Source: Thecamonas trahens ATCC 50062 (taxonomy: Eukaryota; Apusozoa; Apusomonadida; Apusomonadidae). From it: 64,000 bases of DNA. The position numbers and the translations under genes were made by a program. Positions 11,247 to 22,050 of this stretch are shown here, piece by piece (position 1 is the first letter of the stretch; every line of letters begins with the position of its first letter). The DNA lies in assembly GCF_000142905.1 (NCBI RefSeq), contig NW_013657647.1, positions 308,057-372,056 on the forward strand. Direction: 5' to 3'. Under the pieces are notes generated by a model. That model was not told the DNA's origin and ran no database searches. It saw only the letters and a list, made by a program, of their open reading frames with translations.

Positions 11247-11550
11247 AACCTGGCGTCGATGTAAAGTATTGGCTTGCCGTTGGCCCCACATCGGTTGGCA
11301 GCCGTAGTTGTGATCGGCAGCCGTAGTTGTGATCGGCAGCCGTAGCTGTGATCGGCAGCCGTAGTTGTGATCGACTGCGCCCGTCCATCGTCGTGTCATT
11401 TGCCGACTCGAGTGACCGCTGCCGCATGTCACGCTTGCTCAACCAGCAGCAGCAGCAGCAGCACCAGCAACAGCAGCAGCACCAGCACCAGCACCAGCAC
11501 CAGCAGCACCACCACCTGACCCAGCCACCCTTCGAAGCTCTTCTATTCGT
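11247..11550. repeat. 19-bp tandem repeat and CAG/CACCAG microsatellites
   Basis: About four copies of the 19-bp unit GGCAGCCGTAGTTGTGATC occupy 11294-11372. A (CAG)n/(CAGCAC)n run follows at 11444-11512. The stretch lies between two + strand genes and shows no coding signal of its own. Confidence 0.75.
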
Positions 11551-11660
11551 ATGGACTGGTTCCGAAGCCGACTGCGTAGTTGGGGCACTCACGAGACCGG
11601 GAGCGGGGAGAAGGACAAGGCAAGACATGGCGAGGCTCGGGTGGTGGAAGCACAGCAAGC

Positions 11661-11704
<44 letters not shown>

Positions 11705-12438
11705 ATGGTGGTGGTGGTGGGGACGGACAAAAGGCGCCTGGTCCACGCGGGATTGGCGCTGATGGCATGGTGGTGCCCGAGTCGGAACGAGTGGCCGAGG
11801 TGGCATTCTGGGCTGCGTATGGACCGGCCAATGGCAATCCCTTTGTCCATCTGCGCACGGATGAGCCGTGTGTTCCTCGCAAGAACGATCTCTGGCTCAA
11901 GATGACCACCTTTTCTTCTTCAAGACGTCGCAAGCGCCGTAAGAGGCATCACGGCGTCGCTTCAAAGCGAGGTGAGTTTGTCAAGGATGTCACGAAGAAG
12001 AAGAACAAGAAGAGCAAGTCAGCCCATGGCGCTGGCAAGCCGGCTGTCCGATCAGGCTCGGGCTGGCTCGCTGGCCCGCCCATCTTTCGCAGGCAGGCTC
12101 TGTCGTCGCCTATTCGCCACGAGGAGGCCGTCGAGTCAGCAGAGCTAGTTGCTGCGGCAGATGCGAGCGATGGCGGTGGTGACGGTGGTGGCCGCAACGA
12201 CAATGACGCCAACAACAGCAGTGCCAGCACCGACGCCTGGCTCCCGCATCCGGTCCCTAGCACGCGAAGACGAACAGGAACTGCGCGATCGGCGCGCGAG
12301 GCGGCGAGTCTGATCCTGGAGCGGCAGGGCGTGGCGTCGAGCGATGGAACCGGCGTGGCGTCGAGCGATGGAACCGGCGTGGCGTCGGGCGATGGAGCCG
12401 ACGAGGCGTCAGTCCATGAGGGAAAGGGTAAAATGTGA
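11551..12438 (+). CDS. Hypothetical low-complexity basic protein with a poly-alanine tract
   Basis: This open frame codes for 295 residues starting MDWFRSRLRSWG. A (GCT)n run at about 11661-11703 encodes a poly-Ala stretch followed by a poly-Gly stretch. A short central part without repeats (VAEVAFWAAYGPANGNPF to KNDLWLKMTTF) looks genuinely coding. After it come Arg/Lys-rich clusters suggesting nuclear targeting, an acidic Ser/Asn/Asp region, and three tandem copies of a short GVASSDGT unit at the C-terminus. I do not recognise the protein. The triplet run could vary in length between strains. Codon bias is weaker than in the neighbours, so the gene model is uncertain. Confidence 0.5.
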
Positions 12439-12497
12439 CAAGAGAGGGAGAGAACGAGAGGCTGTGTGTGTGTGTGCACATGTGTGTGTGTCTTCAA

Positions 12498-13807
12498 TCA
12501 GCGGCGGCGCTTGGAGGAGACGTTGATCCAGTGCGAGGCGCGGGCAACAGCGTAGAGAAGGGCGATGGAGAAGGCAAAGCAAGTGGTGACCGAGACGCCA
12601 TGAACAGTACCAGCGATGACGATAGCAGCAAAGAGAGAGATGGCAGCCTCAGCCCAAGAAGCCTCATGCGAGGAGCCCAAGACGATGACGGCGACGTTGC
12701 CCAGGACGAGGAAGCCGAGGACTGTGAGAATAGCGCAGATAAGACCAGCAAGAATGGTCAGCGGAGGAGAGGCAGCCAGTGTCTCGGCATAGATCTGGAG
12801 GAAGGAGAAGAGAATGCCATAGATCAGCGATCCCAGCACCACTGTCGACTGAGGTGTTTGCGCTGTATTGCCATGGCGATGGCGATCAAGATCGCCATCG
12901 TGATCGCGATCGTGATCAACGAGGGTGGTAACGAGGGTCAGTGAGAAAAGTGGAGATGGGGTTGAGGGCCGAAGACATGGGATAGAAGATGAATATGTGA
13001 GTATGTGCATGTGTGTGTGTGTGGGTGGTATGTATCTTGCTCCATGGCTTGCCCATGCCCACAACTCCCTCCCAGGTCACTCGGACAGAACCCGCCGCCG
13101 TCGGTGACATGAATTTGTAGCAGGCGACGAGCAGCAGCGCGGGAACCACTAGGGCTGAGGTGGGGTCAGAGCCAGGACCAGGGCCAGGGCGGGCTAGCAG
13201 CAGCCAGCAAGAGGCAGCAGAGGTACAGGCAGAGATGGGAGCATGCAGCACTGGAGGGACTAAGGGGTATGTGGGGAGATTGCTGACTTACCCATGACCA
13301 CTCGTGTCTTGGAAACAAGTACTGCCGCCGCTCGCACAGACGGGTTCACACTCGCCGTCGCCCACTACCGCCTTGCCCGCTACAGCTTGATCGGGCGCGG
13401 AGTTGATGAGATAGGGATGGGGATGAGTGATCGGAGGCAAAGTGAGGGTGCGGACGGCGTGTGGAGGAGGGCAGACTGGTGGGGATAGAGTCGAGGGAGG
13501 TGCTCTCTGTGGCATCTGGCGAGGTGCGATCGGCGGCTGTGTTGATGGGATGGGGATGGGGAAGGGGGACAGAACTCGACCTGCAGCATTGTCACCGGCA
13601 CCGTAGACTAGGCAGCAGCTCTGCTGACAGGCAATGGCATCATCGCCATGTTCTTTCTCTGAACATCGTTTCACATGCCGCCCCGCATCGCATTCCAAGA
13701 ACCGCCCGCCTGGCCGGGTAGCGCCAGCTGACAGCGAGCGAGAGAGTAGAGAGGACGATCAGCGCTCTCAACGCGCATCCTACGCTTCCTAGACCAATCC
13801 AAGCCAT
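12498..13807 (-). CDS. Possible multi-exon membrane protein with cysteine-rich ectodomain (structure unresolved)
   Basis: Several pieces on the - strand look coding but are not in one frame. A signal-peptide-like start (MAWIGLGSVGCALRALIVL) begins at 13807. A Cys-rich segment follows (about 13690-13595, then 13395-13296, containing QQSCCLVY and GECEPVCASGG), with a strong GGGTAAGT donor at about 13292. The last piece (about 12848-12498) encodes two to three hydrophobic helices and ends SSKRRR. Going from the first piece to the second needs either a short intron or removal of one base in the G-run near 13705. The exon between 13180 and 13070 is ambiguous in frame. A secreted or membrane-anchored Cys-rich protein is the best reading. 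No family is recognised. Confidence 0.4.
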
Positions 13808-14187
13808 GCATTGTCCCACCAAAGTCTTAAACCAAGTGTTCAACACGCTACGCAGTGGCTCCCATCTGGCGATAGTCCAGACGAGAGCGAGAGCTGCAAG
13901 CTCTACCTCACGGCTCTTGCCACTGCCAGCTGTCGATGTGTGAGACAAGGATCACGGCAGCCTGGACCCGACATCGCCGGCACGCCCGAGCCGATCACAT
14001 CGATTGGATGACGGCGATATAAGCCAAGTACCACCATGGCTGTTTGGGCAAAGATGTGGCTGATGGGCGTGACGGACTGTCGGCGACTGCTCCAAGGCGG
14101 AGCAATGATTGCGAGTGGCTGGCCGAGTAACCTTAACCGGACACACTCAGCTCTCGGCACGCCTCGCACCTTTAGACTCTAAAAAGG
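13808..14187. promoter_or_regulatory. Divergent promoter region upstream of the SLC12 gene
   Basis: About 380 bp lie between a - strand gene and the + strand cotransporter gene. An A-rich CTCTAAAAAGG motif lies at about 14177-14187, immediately before the cotransporter ATG, so the 5' leader may be very short. No RNA gene or other coding sequence is seen. Confidence 0.4.
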
Positions 14188-17100
14188 ATGGAGGATCATG
14201 AGTATGTGTACGAGTATACTGAGGAGAGCGGATCATCATGGGGATCCTCATGGGACCTTGAAGAACGTCCTTCTTTCCGCGAGCGTCAGCCAGGAAGTCC
14301 CTCGGCTGTGCCCTCGGTAGCTTTGCTTGAGGCTTCCAACGACAACTCGGCCTCGGACAACATGCCAGCTACCTCGCACCAACCTCTGGCTGGCAGCCCG
14401 AGGAGAAGAAAGCTCAGCTAGGTATGTGTCATGTCTCTTCTCCCTTCTCTTCTCTTCCCCACATACCATTGCCCATCACTAACTCTCCCTCTCCCTCTCT
14501 CCTGCCTCTCCTGTATACCTGCCGTCCCACCCCTCACCCCCTCCCCCGTGTGATCTTGATCTTGATCATGATCATGATCAACGACTTGTTGTTGTCTCGA
14601 CTCGACTGGCTCGGTCTCATTCCGACCATCACCGCCACCAATCCGCCTTTCCAACTCTCGACCTCTCTGGATTTTTGCTCTGCGGTGGTTGGTATGGCTA
14701 TGGATATGGCTATGGCGTCGCTGGTGGCGATGGCTCCTCCTCTTGCTACTGATTGTCGCATAACTGTTGCTGGTCGTGGCGGATGTGGTGGATGTGGTTT
14801 TCTTTCCCCCTCCCTCCTCTCTCTCTCCTCGTCCTGTCGCCATGCACTTTCATGGATTGCTGCATTTGCCTACGTCTGCTGTCTGCTGTTGACATAGCTC
14901 CGGCTGCGTCGCCCAACGTGTGGTCAATCTACGACACGCTCGAGGCGCCACCCAAGTTTGATGCTTACCGCACTGGCGGCCGTCGCCGCAAGCCGCTCTC
15001 CGAGTTTAAGAACATGTCGACGATGCAGAAGAAAGAGGCTGCGTCGTTGGCGTCGCAGCTCAAGGCTGCACTCGAAGGCGAGGGCGTGAACGAGGTGCCC
15101 GAGGACGAGAATGTGCCCATCATCGACGTCGGCGACGCCGGCGCCGATCCCTTGGATTCGAGCTCTAAGCTTGGTTGGGCCAAGGGCGTGCTCATCCCGT
15201 GCCTGCTCAACATTTGGGGCGTGATCATGTTCCTCCGGCTCGGTTGGTGTGTCGGCTTTGCTGGCGCGGGGCAGATGACCGTCATCATCCTCCTCGCCGG
15301 CGTAGTGACGACGCTCACAACGCTCTCGCTTTCGGCCATTGCCACCAACGGCGAGGTTAAGGCCGGTGGCGCATACTTTCTCATTTCGCGCAACCTCGGC
15401 CCGGCGTGGGGCGGCTCCATCGGCGTCATTTTCTCATTTGCCAACGCCGTCGCCGTTGCCATGTACATTGTCGGCTTTGCTGAGACCCTCACCGACATCT
15501 GGGGCTGGAAGGACCATCCGTTTGGCTCGAACGCGCTCCGGGTCGTCGGCTTTGTCACCCTCATCATCCTCTTTGCCATGTGCCTCTACGGCGTGGGCTG
15601 GATCGCCAAGCTTCAGGTTGGCTTGCTTGTTGTCCTCGTTGCTGCCATGGGCTCGATGATTCTCGGCGCGCTCATTTCGGGCGCGTGGGGCGCCAAGCCG
15701 TCGTCTGGTTTTGTTGGCATCGACAAGGCCAAGCTTGTCGCCGGAGCCGACTATGGCTCCGAGTCGTTCTTCTCCATTTTTGCCATTTTCTTCCCGGCCG
15801 CGACCGGCATCATGGCTGGCGCCAACATCTCGGGTGATCTCAAGCGGCCATCGGCCGCCATCCCCAAGGGCACCCTCCTCGCCATTGGCATTTCGACGGT
15901 GGTGTACATCGGGATGGTGTGGATCATTGCCGCCGTTTCGACCCGCGAGAAGCTCAAGACCAACACGCTCATCATGATGGACATATCTGTGGCGGGCCCG
16001 GTCATTGTGGCCGGCATCTTTGCGGCCACGCTCTCGTCTGCGCTGGCTTCGCTTGTTGGCGCGCCGCGGGTGCTGCAGGCGGTTTGCCGCGACCAGCTCA
16101 TTCCCGCGCTCAACATGTTTGGCAAAGGCCGGCGGTCAGACGACGAGCCGATTCACGGGTACATCCTTGTCTTCTTTGTGGCGGTGGCGTGCATCTCGAT
16201 CGGCGACCTCAACGCCATTGCCTCGCTCATCTCGCAGCTCTTCCTCCTCTCGTATGGCTTTGTCAACTACGCCACCTTTGCCATGGCGTACTCCAAGCCT
16301 CTGGGATGGCGGCCGGGCTTTGTGTACTACCACTGGAGCACGGCGGCGTTTGGCGGCATCCTCTGTCTCGGCGTGATGTTCCTTGTCGACTGGACCTTTG
16401 CTCTTGTTGCCTTTGTCATCTGTGGCCTGCTCTACGCGTACATCTCGTACCGCGACCCGGACGTCAACTGGGGCTCGGTCAACCTCGCGCGGGTGTACTC
16501 GCGGGCGGTCCGAGCCAACATTGCGCTGCAGGCCCAGGAGCCGCATGTCAAGAACTGGCGCCCGCAGGTCCTGCTCCTCACTGGGGACTTTGCCGCCCGC
16601 CTCGCTCTCGTCAAGCTCACTGCGTTCTTCACCGAGCAGGGCGTGCTCTTCCTGGGCAACATCATCATTGACGACGCCATCAACGACGCCCACAACGACG
16701 AGATCGAGGCCGCGGCGGACTGGGTCGTTGCCCACAACGTCCGCGCCTTCTCAGACGTCACCATTGCGCGCTCCTTCCGCCGTGGTGTCCGTCACTTTAT
16801 GCTTGTCTCGGGCCTCGGCCGCGCACTCCGGCCCAACACCCTCGCCATGGGTTTCCGCCACACCTGGCATGACGACGCTGCGGCGTCGCTCGAGTACGTT
16901 AACGCCATCCGCGACGCCATGGACAAGAAGCTCGGCCTCATGATCATCCGCAATGCCAACCTCGTCGACTTTACTGTTCCCACCTCGGACCCCATCGATG
17001 TGTACTGGCTCGAGGACGACGGCGGCTTCACGGCCATGATGCCGTACATTCTCTCGCGGTCGCACCTCTTCTCCAACGCGCCCATCCGTCTCTTCTCCAA

Positions 17101-17566
17101 GATCATCTCGCCCGACGCCACCGACGCCGACGACGAGAAGGAGCAGCTCGCCCTGCTCATGCGCAAGCTCCGGATCACCACCTCGGAAATCAACCTGCTC
17201 ACCACGCTCGGCGCGACGCCCAACCCGGCAACGACCGAGTGGTATGCCCGCTACGAGCTGCTGACCAGGGCGCGGGCCCAGTCCTTCCTCGACGCCCGCG
17301 TCTGGGCCGAGGGCGACGAGCCGCTCACCGTGGAGGAGCTCGAGCAGTACCAGCAGTCTTGGACCGACTACTACCTCCGGCTCGGCGAGCTCATCCACCA
17401 GAACTCGGCCAACGCGTCGGCCGTCTTTGTCTCGCTCCGCATTCCCGACAACAACGACTCGGCGCTGATGTACATGTCGTGGCTGGAAGCCATCTCGCAC
17501 GGCATGGAGTGCCCGTTCTTCTTTGTTCGCGGCTCGCACGAGAACGTTGTCACTCTCGAAGCGTAA
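14188..17566 (+). CDS. SLC12-family cation-chloride cotransporter
   Basis: This electroneutral cotransporter moves Cl- with K+ and/or Na+ across the plasma membrane. Exon 1 is 14188-14421 (start MEDHEYVYEY) and exon 2 is 14898-17566. The GTATGT donor and CATAG acceptor leave the frame one base short and place TAG at the exon end. Adding one base in the C3 run 14397-14399 restores the frame and gives 967 residues. The conserved pre-membrane motif TLEAPPKFDAYR is followed by LGWAKGVLIPCLLNIWGVIMF at helix 1, about twelve helices, and the large cytosolic domain (VSGLGRALRPNTLAMGF). The C-terminus (ALMYMSWLEAI, FFVRGSHENVVTLEA) is closer to the NKCC/NCC than the KCC pattern. Ion specificity cannot be settled. 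The stop lies 29 bp from the convergent RRM gene. Confidence 0.9.
14422..14897 (+). other. Intron of the SLC12 gene
   Basis: The 476-bp intron runs from GTATGT to GACATAG. It is pyrimidine-rich in its first half and contains GATCTTGATCATGATCA-like palindromic runs near 14552-14580. Confidence 0.7.
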
Positions 17567-17595
17567 ACGCGGCGCTGTTCCGCATCTGCTGCGCT

Positions 17596-19919
17596 TTACT
17601 TTGCCCGCTGCTGGTTCTTAAACCGGACAACGAGCGAGCCGGTGCCGGTCGACCACCCGTTGAGCGCTGCAATAGCCATCTGCGAGGCCGGCTGCGGCGG
17701 CTCGTACCGCACAAAGCCGTAGCCCTTGGAGACACCGGTCTTAAAGTCGATGATGAGTCGGCAGTGCACAATGTTGCCGTACGGCGCAAAGAGGGCGCGG
17801 AGGTCAGCCTCGCTCACCGCCGGCGGGAGGTGGGCGACGTAGAGCGAGTCGCGCTCGCGCGTCTTGTCGGCGGCGCCCTTGCCTCCGCGGGCGTTGTGCT
17901 GCGGGCGCCCGTGCTGTTGCTGCGGCGCCCACGCCATGCCCTGGGGCTGTTGCGGCGGCGGCGCGGCATAGCCGCCTCCCGGAGGCATCATGTGTTGCTG
18001 GCCGTGCGGCGGCATGGCGATACCCGGCGGCGGCGGAGCGAACGCCATGGGCGGCTGCGGCTGCTGCGGGGCGGGGTAGCCCATTGGGCCGGGCGGGAGC
18101 GGATGCGGCGGCGGGTGCGGTGGCGCCTGCATGCCCATGTGATGCGGCGGGCCGGGCGGTCCTGGCGGGCCGGGCGGTGGCATGTTCGGGCGGCCCATGT
18201 GATGATGTGGCATGGCTGGCGGTGGCATGTAGCCCGGCGGGGGCATGGCCATGTGCGGCGGACCGTGAAGTGGCGGACCGCCCATGGGCGGGCGGAGGTG
18301 CGGCGGTGGTGGGCCGTGGAACCCGGCGTGGCCGGCGCCGGGGCGGGCGTACGGGTGGGCCCGCGCGTTGCCTGGCGCGCGCATCTTGCCGCCGCCGCGC
18401 TTGCGGCGGGCCGACCGGCTCGCCCGCTCTTGGCGCTCGGCCTCCTTGGCGCGCGCCTTTTCGCGCTTGGCGGCCTCGGCCTGGGCGAGCTTGAACTCGC
18501 CGTAGTTGACGGCTTGCGCCACCGCAATCGGCGGGGACGTCTCCAGCTCGACCTTGCCGGCGACCAGGCCGGCCAGCGCGGCGGCGGCGTGCTCGGCCGT
18601 GGCAAATGTGACAAGAAGGTGGCGGACGACTCCGCGGCTCATACCTGGCTTGTCGTCATCAAAGGTAATGCTGAGCACCGGTGCATGCGGCGCGATGACA
18701 GCCTCAAGCGCCTTGATCACCGCTTCGTTGTCCGGTATCGCCTCCACCACCACCATGTCAGCCTGTGATTCTCCAGCGGTGGACTCGGGCTCGGGTTCGG
18801 TAGCGGGCTCGGGCTCGGGCTCGGTGGCGGGCTCGGACTCGGGCTCGGGCTCGGTAGCGGGCTTGGGCTCGGGCTCAGTGGCGGGCTCGGACGCGGGCTC
18901 GGGCTCGACAGCGGGCGCCGGGGCGTCTGCCGCAGGGACGGGCAGAGCAGCGGACACGTCGTCGTCGACAGCCTCGGCCATCGGCGCAATCTTGCTCTCG
19001 CTGTCGTTTTCGGCAGCGGTGTCGGCAGTGGTGGAAGTGGCGTTGCTGTCCGCGGTGGCGGTTTTGTCCGAGTTGGCAGCCGTGGAGCGGTTGGCGGGCG
19101 GGACTGGGATGACCAGCGAGAGTCTCAGGACAGAGCGGGCGGCGAGCACATCCAAGCGAGTCTTTTCTCCAGACGCATACTCGATGACCATATCTCCAGT
19201 TGTGCACGGAATGGTGGTACCTGCGAGAGCATCGATGGCCATATCGGCCTTGTCGACCGACTCGAGCCACACAAATGCGGATCCTGTGCGTCAATGAGAT
19301 GTGCAGATGTGTTCACGTCGCATCGGCCCAGCGAGTTAGCCCCGCGAGTCGACCCAGCGAGTTGACCCAGCAAGTCGCGTTGATTGGTCGAGTCGGCCGA
19401 GTCATGAGCGAGTCGCATTGATGTGTTCGCGTCGGTCGTGTTGGTGGTATTGGTGGTGTTGGTGGTATTGGTGGTGTTGGTGGTGTTGGTGGTGTTGGTG
19501 GTGTTGATCGTGTTGGTGGTGTTGGTGGTGTTGGTGGTGTTGTCCGGGTAGTTGACGGTCATCGGTTGGGAGACGGACGGAGGGAGGAGGGGGAGGGGGG
19601 AGGGAAACAGGGTGAGTATATGAGGAATACGAAGAGTATGCAAGATAAAGACAGAGGGCATGTAGAGGAAAGACATAAGTAGCTACGCATGTAGTTTGTA
19701 TGGAAATAGAGTCGGTATTGAGTACGTACCCGAGAGATTGCCAGGAGTCTGGTTCCGTGACGGCCGCTGTCGGCGAAGGAGCTCAACCTTGAGGCAACCA
19801 TAGTCATTCAAGGCATGGCTAATGCCGGTCACAAGCTCTTCCTCACTCTGCGTAGCAATGGCAAGCGGTTTGATAAATAGCTTGACGGCACTCTCGCTCA
19901 CTTTCTCAGACTCGTCCAT
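17596..19919 (-). CDS. RNA-binding protein with split N-terminal RRM, proline-rich middle and C-terminal RRM
   Basis: Two exons join cleanly: 19919-19730 and 19283-17596 (GTACGT donor, GCACAG acceptor, codon GGA split across the junction), giving 625 residues. Exon 1 holds an RNP2-like KLFIKPLA and exon 2 begins with RNP1-like GSAFVWLES, so the first RRM is interrupted by the intron. A Glu/Pro/Ala repeat region follows (PEPE-type, about 18780-18920), then a possible second RRM-like segment, an Arg/Lys-rich helix, a long Pro/Gly/His/Met-rich region (GPPGPPGPPHHMG type), and a canonical C-terminal RRM with LYVAHL and KGYGFVRY. Such architecture fits mRNA processing or translation control in nucleus or cytoplasm. 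The exact orthologue is not identified. Confidence 0.85.
19284..19729 (-). other. Intron of the RRM gene with (GGTGTT)n microsatellite
   Basis: The 446-bp intron is bounded by GTACGT and GCACAG (read on the - strand). It includes about 110 bp of interrupted GGTGTT/GGTATT repeats on the + strand (19438-19546) and a shorter AGTTGACCCAG-type repeat near 19330-19375. Confidence 0.8.
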
Positions 19920-20108
19920 CTAGCCCCCGCCACGAGTCACGTCTGTCTGTCTGTCCCCCCTCCCTCTCTGTCTTGCCGCCTTGCCGTCTTGCCGCCACCC
20001 TCCGCCGCCCTCCCGCCATGCTCACACAACATCCATTCCGGATATCTCCCTGTTGTTGTCTCTTAGCAAGCGTGTTGGCCAGTTAGCTAGCCAGAAGATC
20101 GGTTGGTC

Positions 20109-20678
20109 TGTCTGGTGATCGGTCTGTGTCTCTGTCTGGTGATCGGTTTGTGTCTGGTGATCAGTCTCTGTCTGGTGATCAGTCTCTGTCTGGTGATCAG
20201 TCTGTGTGTGGTGATCGGTCTCTGTCTGGTGATCAGTCTCTGTCTGGTGATCAGTCTGTGTCTGGTGATCAGTCTCTGTCTGGTGATCAGTCTGTGTCTG
20301 GTGATCGGTCTCTGTCTGGTGATCGGTCTGTGTCTCTGTCTGGTGATCGGTTTGTGTCTGGTGATCAGTCTCTGTCTGGTGATCAGTCTCTGTCTGGTGA
20401 TCAGTCTGTGTGTGGTGATCGGTCTCTGTCTGGTGATCAGTCTCTGTCTGGTGATCAGTCTGTGTCTGGTGATCAGTCTCTGTCTGGTGATCAGTCTGTG
20501 TCTGGTGATCGGTCTCTGTCTGGTGATCGGTCTGTGTCTGGTGATCAGTCTCTGTCTGGTGATCAGTCTCTGTCTGGTGATCAGTCTGTGTCTGGTGATC
20601 GGTCTCTGTCTGGTGATCAGTCTCTGTCTGGTGATCGGTCTGTGTCTGGTGATCGGTCTGTATCTGGTGATTGGCCAG
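20109..20678. repeat. 18-bp minisatellite with higher-order structure
   Basis: About 30 copies of an 18-bp unit, core TCTGTCTGGTGATCAG with alternation between GATCAG/GATCGG and CTCTG/TGTG variants, fill the divergent gap between the RRM gene and metaxin. The block starting at GATCGGTTTG (20141) recurs at 20345, so a segment of about 204 bp (eleven units plus a 6-bp insertion) was duplicated as a whole. Each unit contains GATC. Because 18 is divisible by three, several frames on both strands are open, but this is a by-product. C-rich sequence (20690-20755) separates it from metaxin. Confidence 0.9.
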
Positions 20679-20782
20679 CCAACCAGCCGCCCTCCCTCCC
20701 CCCCCTCCCCCTCCCCTCCCCCCCCCTCCCCCTCCCCTCCCCCCCGCCCACCCCCCACACGTGACTCTACAAGGAAAACAGG

Positions 20783-21861
20783 ATGAGCAGGGTACTTCCT
20801 GAAGACAGCCATGGCCTTGTGCTGTACACGTATGGAGGAGCATGGGGACTGCCTACCTTCTCCCCGCACTGCATGCATGTCCTTGCTTACGTCCGCTTTG
20901 CCGGTCTGGAGGAGAACGAGCTCAAGGTGATGACCTGTGGCAATCCGGCTCTGTCCCCCTCGGGCAACTTGCCTTTTCTGAGAGATGGTGAAGTGCTGGT
21001 GGCTGGTGCAGACAACATCATTGCTTATCTTAAGCGTCGTGGTCACAATCTCGACTTTAAGCTCGCTCCGGAAGAGATGGCTGATGTCCTCGCCTACTCT
21101 GCCATGGTCAAGAACGAGCTCTTTACAGCAATGATGCACTCGTGGTGGAACGAGGAGGAGAACTACCAGGTCGTCAAGTCCTTGTATGCCTCTTCCCTTC
21201 CTTTCCCGCTCTCTTGGATCTTGCCCAAGCAGATGCAGGATGCTGTTCAGGCTGGTCTTGGCGCCATCGTCCATGCTGAGGATCTCTCCACTGCTCGTCT
21301 CTCTGAAGTGCCAGACGTTGATGCCGATGCCCTCTACGCTCGTGCAAACGCCATCTACATTGCCCTCGCTGCCCGCCTCGGTGACTCGGAGTACTTTTTC
21401 GGGCCCACACCGTGCTCGCTCGACACCATCATCTTCTCGCATCTGCTGCTCCAGTACCTGGCTCCGCTGCCAAACGCCCGCCTCTCGAGCATGATCCGCA
21501 CACACCCGAATCTCGTCTCCTACCTCACCCGCCTCGCCTCCGAGTACCTCGGCATGGACATGATGGCATCTCCTGCCTTTGCCATGCCTTCTCCCGTCCG
21601 CGTCCGCATGGCGTCCTCGCCCTCGCCGCAGAAGCGCCGCCGTGCTGCCGACCCGCCCAAGCCCGAGCGCGCCGGTGCAGCGGCCGGCGACAACGACGAC
21701 GACGAGGAGGAAGACTCGGCTGCTGCCTTTTCTCCTCGCCCGAGTTTAAGCGCCGCTCCCGCCTCTACATCGGCCTCGGCCTCACCGCCGTCGTCGGCTA
21801 CGTCACCTTTTACCTCGGCGGCGGTGTCCTCACCTCGTTCCGTGGCCCGCGGCGTCGCTAA
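20783..21861 (+). CDS. Metaxin-like mitochondrial outer-membrane import protein, with an apparent frameshift
   Basis: The N-terminal part has the thioredoxin/GST-like arrangement of metaxin/SAM37: LYTYGGAWGLPTFSPHC, GNLPFLRDGEVLVAGADNIIAYL, then a helical GST-C-like half ending near DMMASP. Metaxins belong to the SAM complex that inserts beta-barrel proteins into the mitochondrial outer membrane. The start frame runs on past an acidic linker into nonsense. A second frame encodes a basic stretch and a single membrane segment (FKRRSRLYIGLGLTAVVGYV) ending at 21861, exactly where metaxins carry their tail anchor. One extra T in the T4 run 21728-21731 unites the two and gives 359 residues. The family call is good; the frameshift is inferred. 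Confidence 0.8.
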
Positions 21862-22050
21862 ACCCATCATCAATCACCATCTCCCTCCCTGCAACCGTCC
21901 TTCTCACCTACCACCCGTCATTCCTCCCTCCTCCCCCTTCCCCCGGATCTCCCGTTGCACGCCTCATTCCTCCCTCGCCGCCAGCCGCCCACCGCCCACC
22001 GCCCGCCAGTGCAGCGAGACATACTTGACCCCCCCCCCCCCCCGAGCAGC

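Noticed and set aside
20022-20843. Long open frames in all directions across 20022-20843, encoding HQTETD or SGDQS repeats
   Set aside because: They are produced by the 18-bp tandem repeat, whose unit length is a multiple of three. Several frames on both strands are equally open and none has gene context.
4960-21740. Programmed -1 ribosomal frameshifting as the cause of the frame breaks
   Set aside because: No classical slippery heptamer fits the reading frame at the sites examined, the genes are unrelated, and one break is in the opposite direction.
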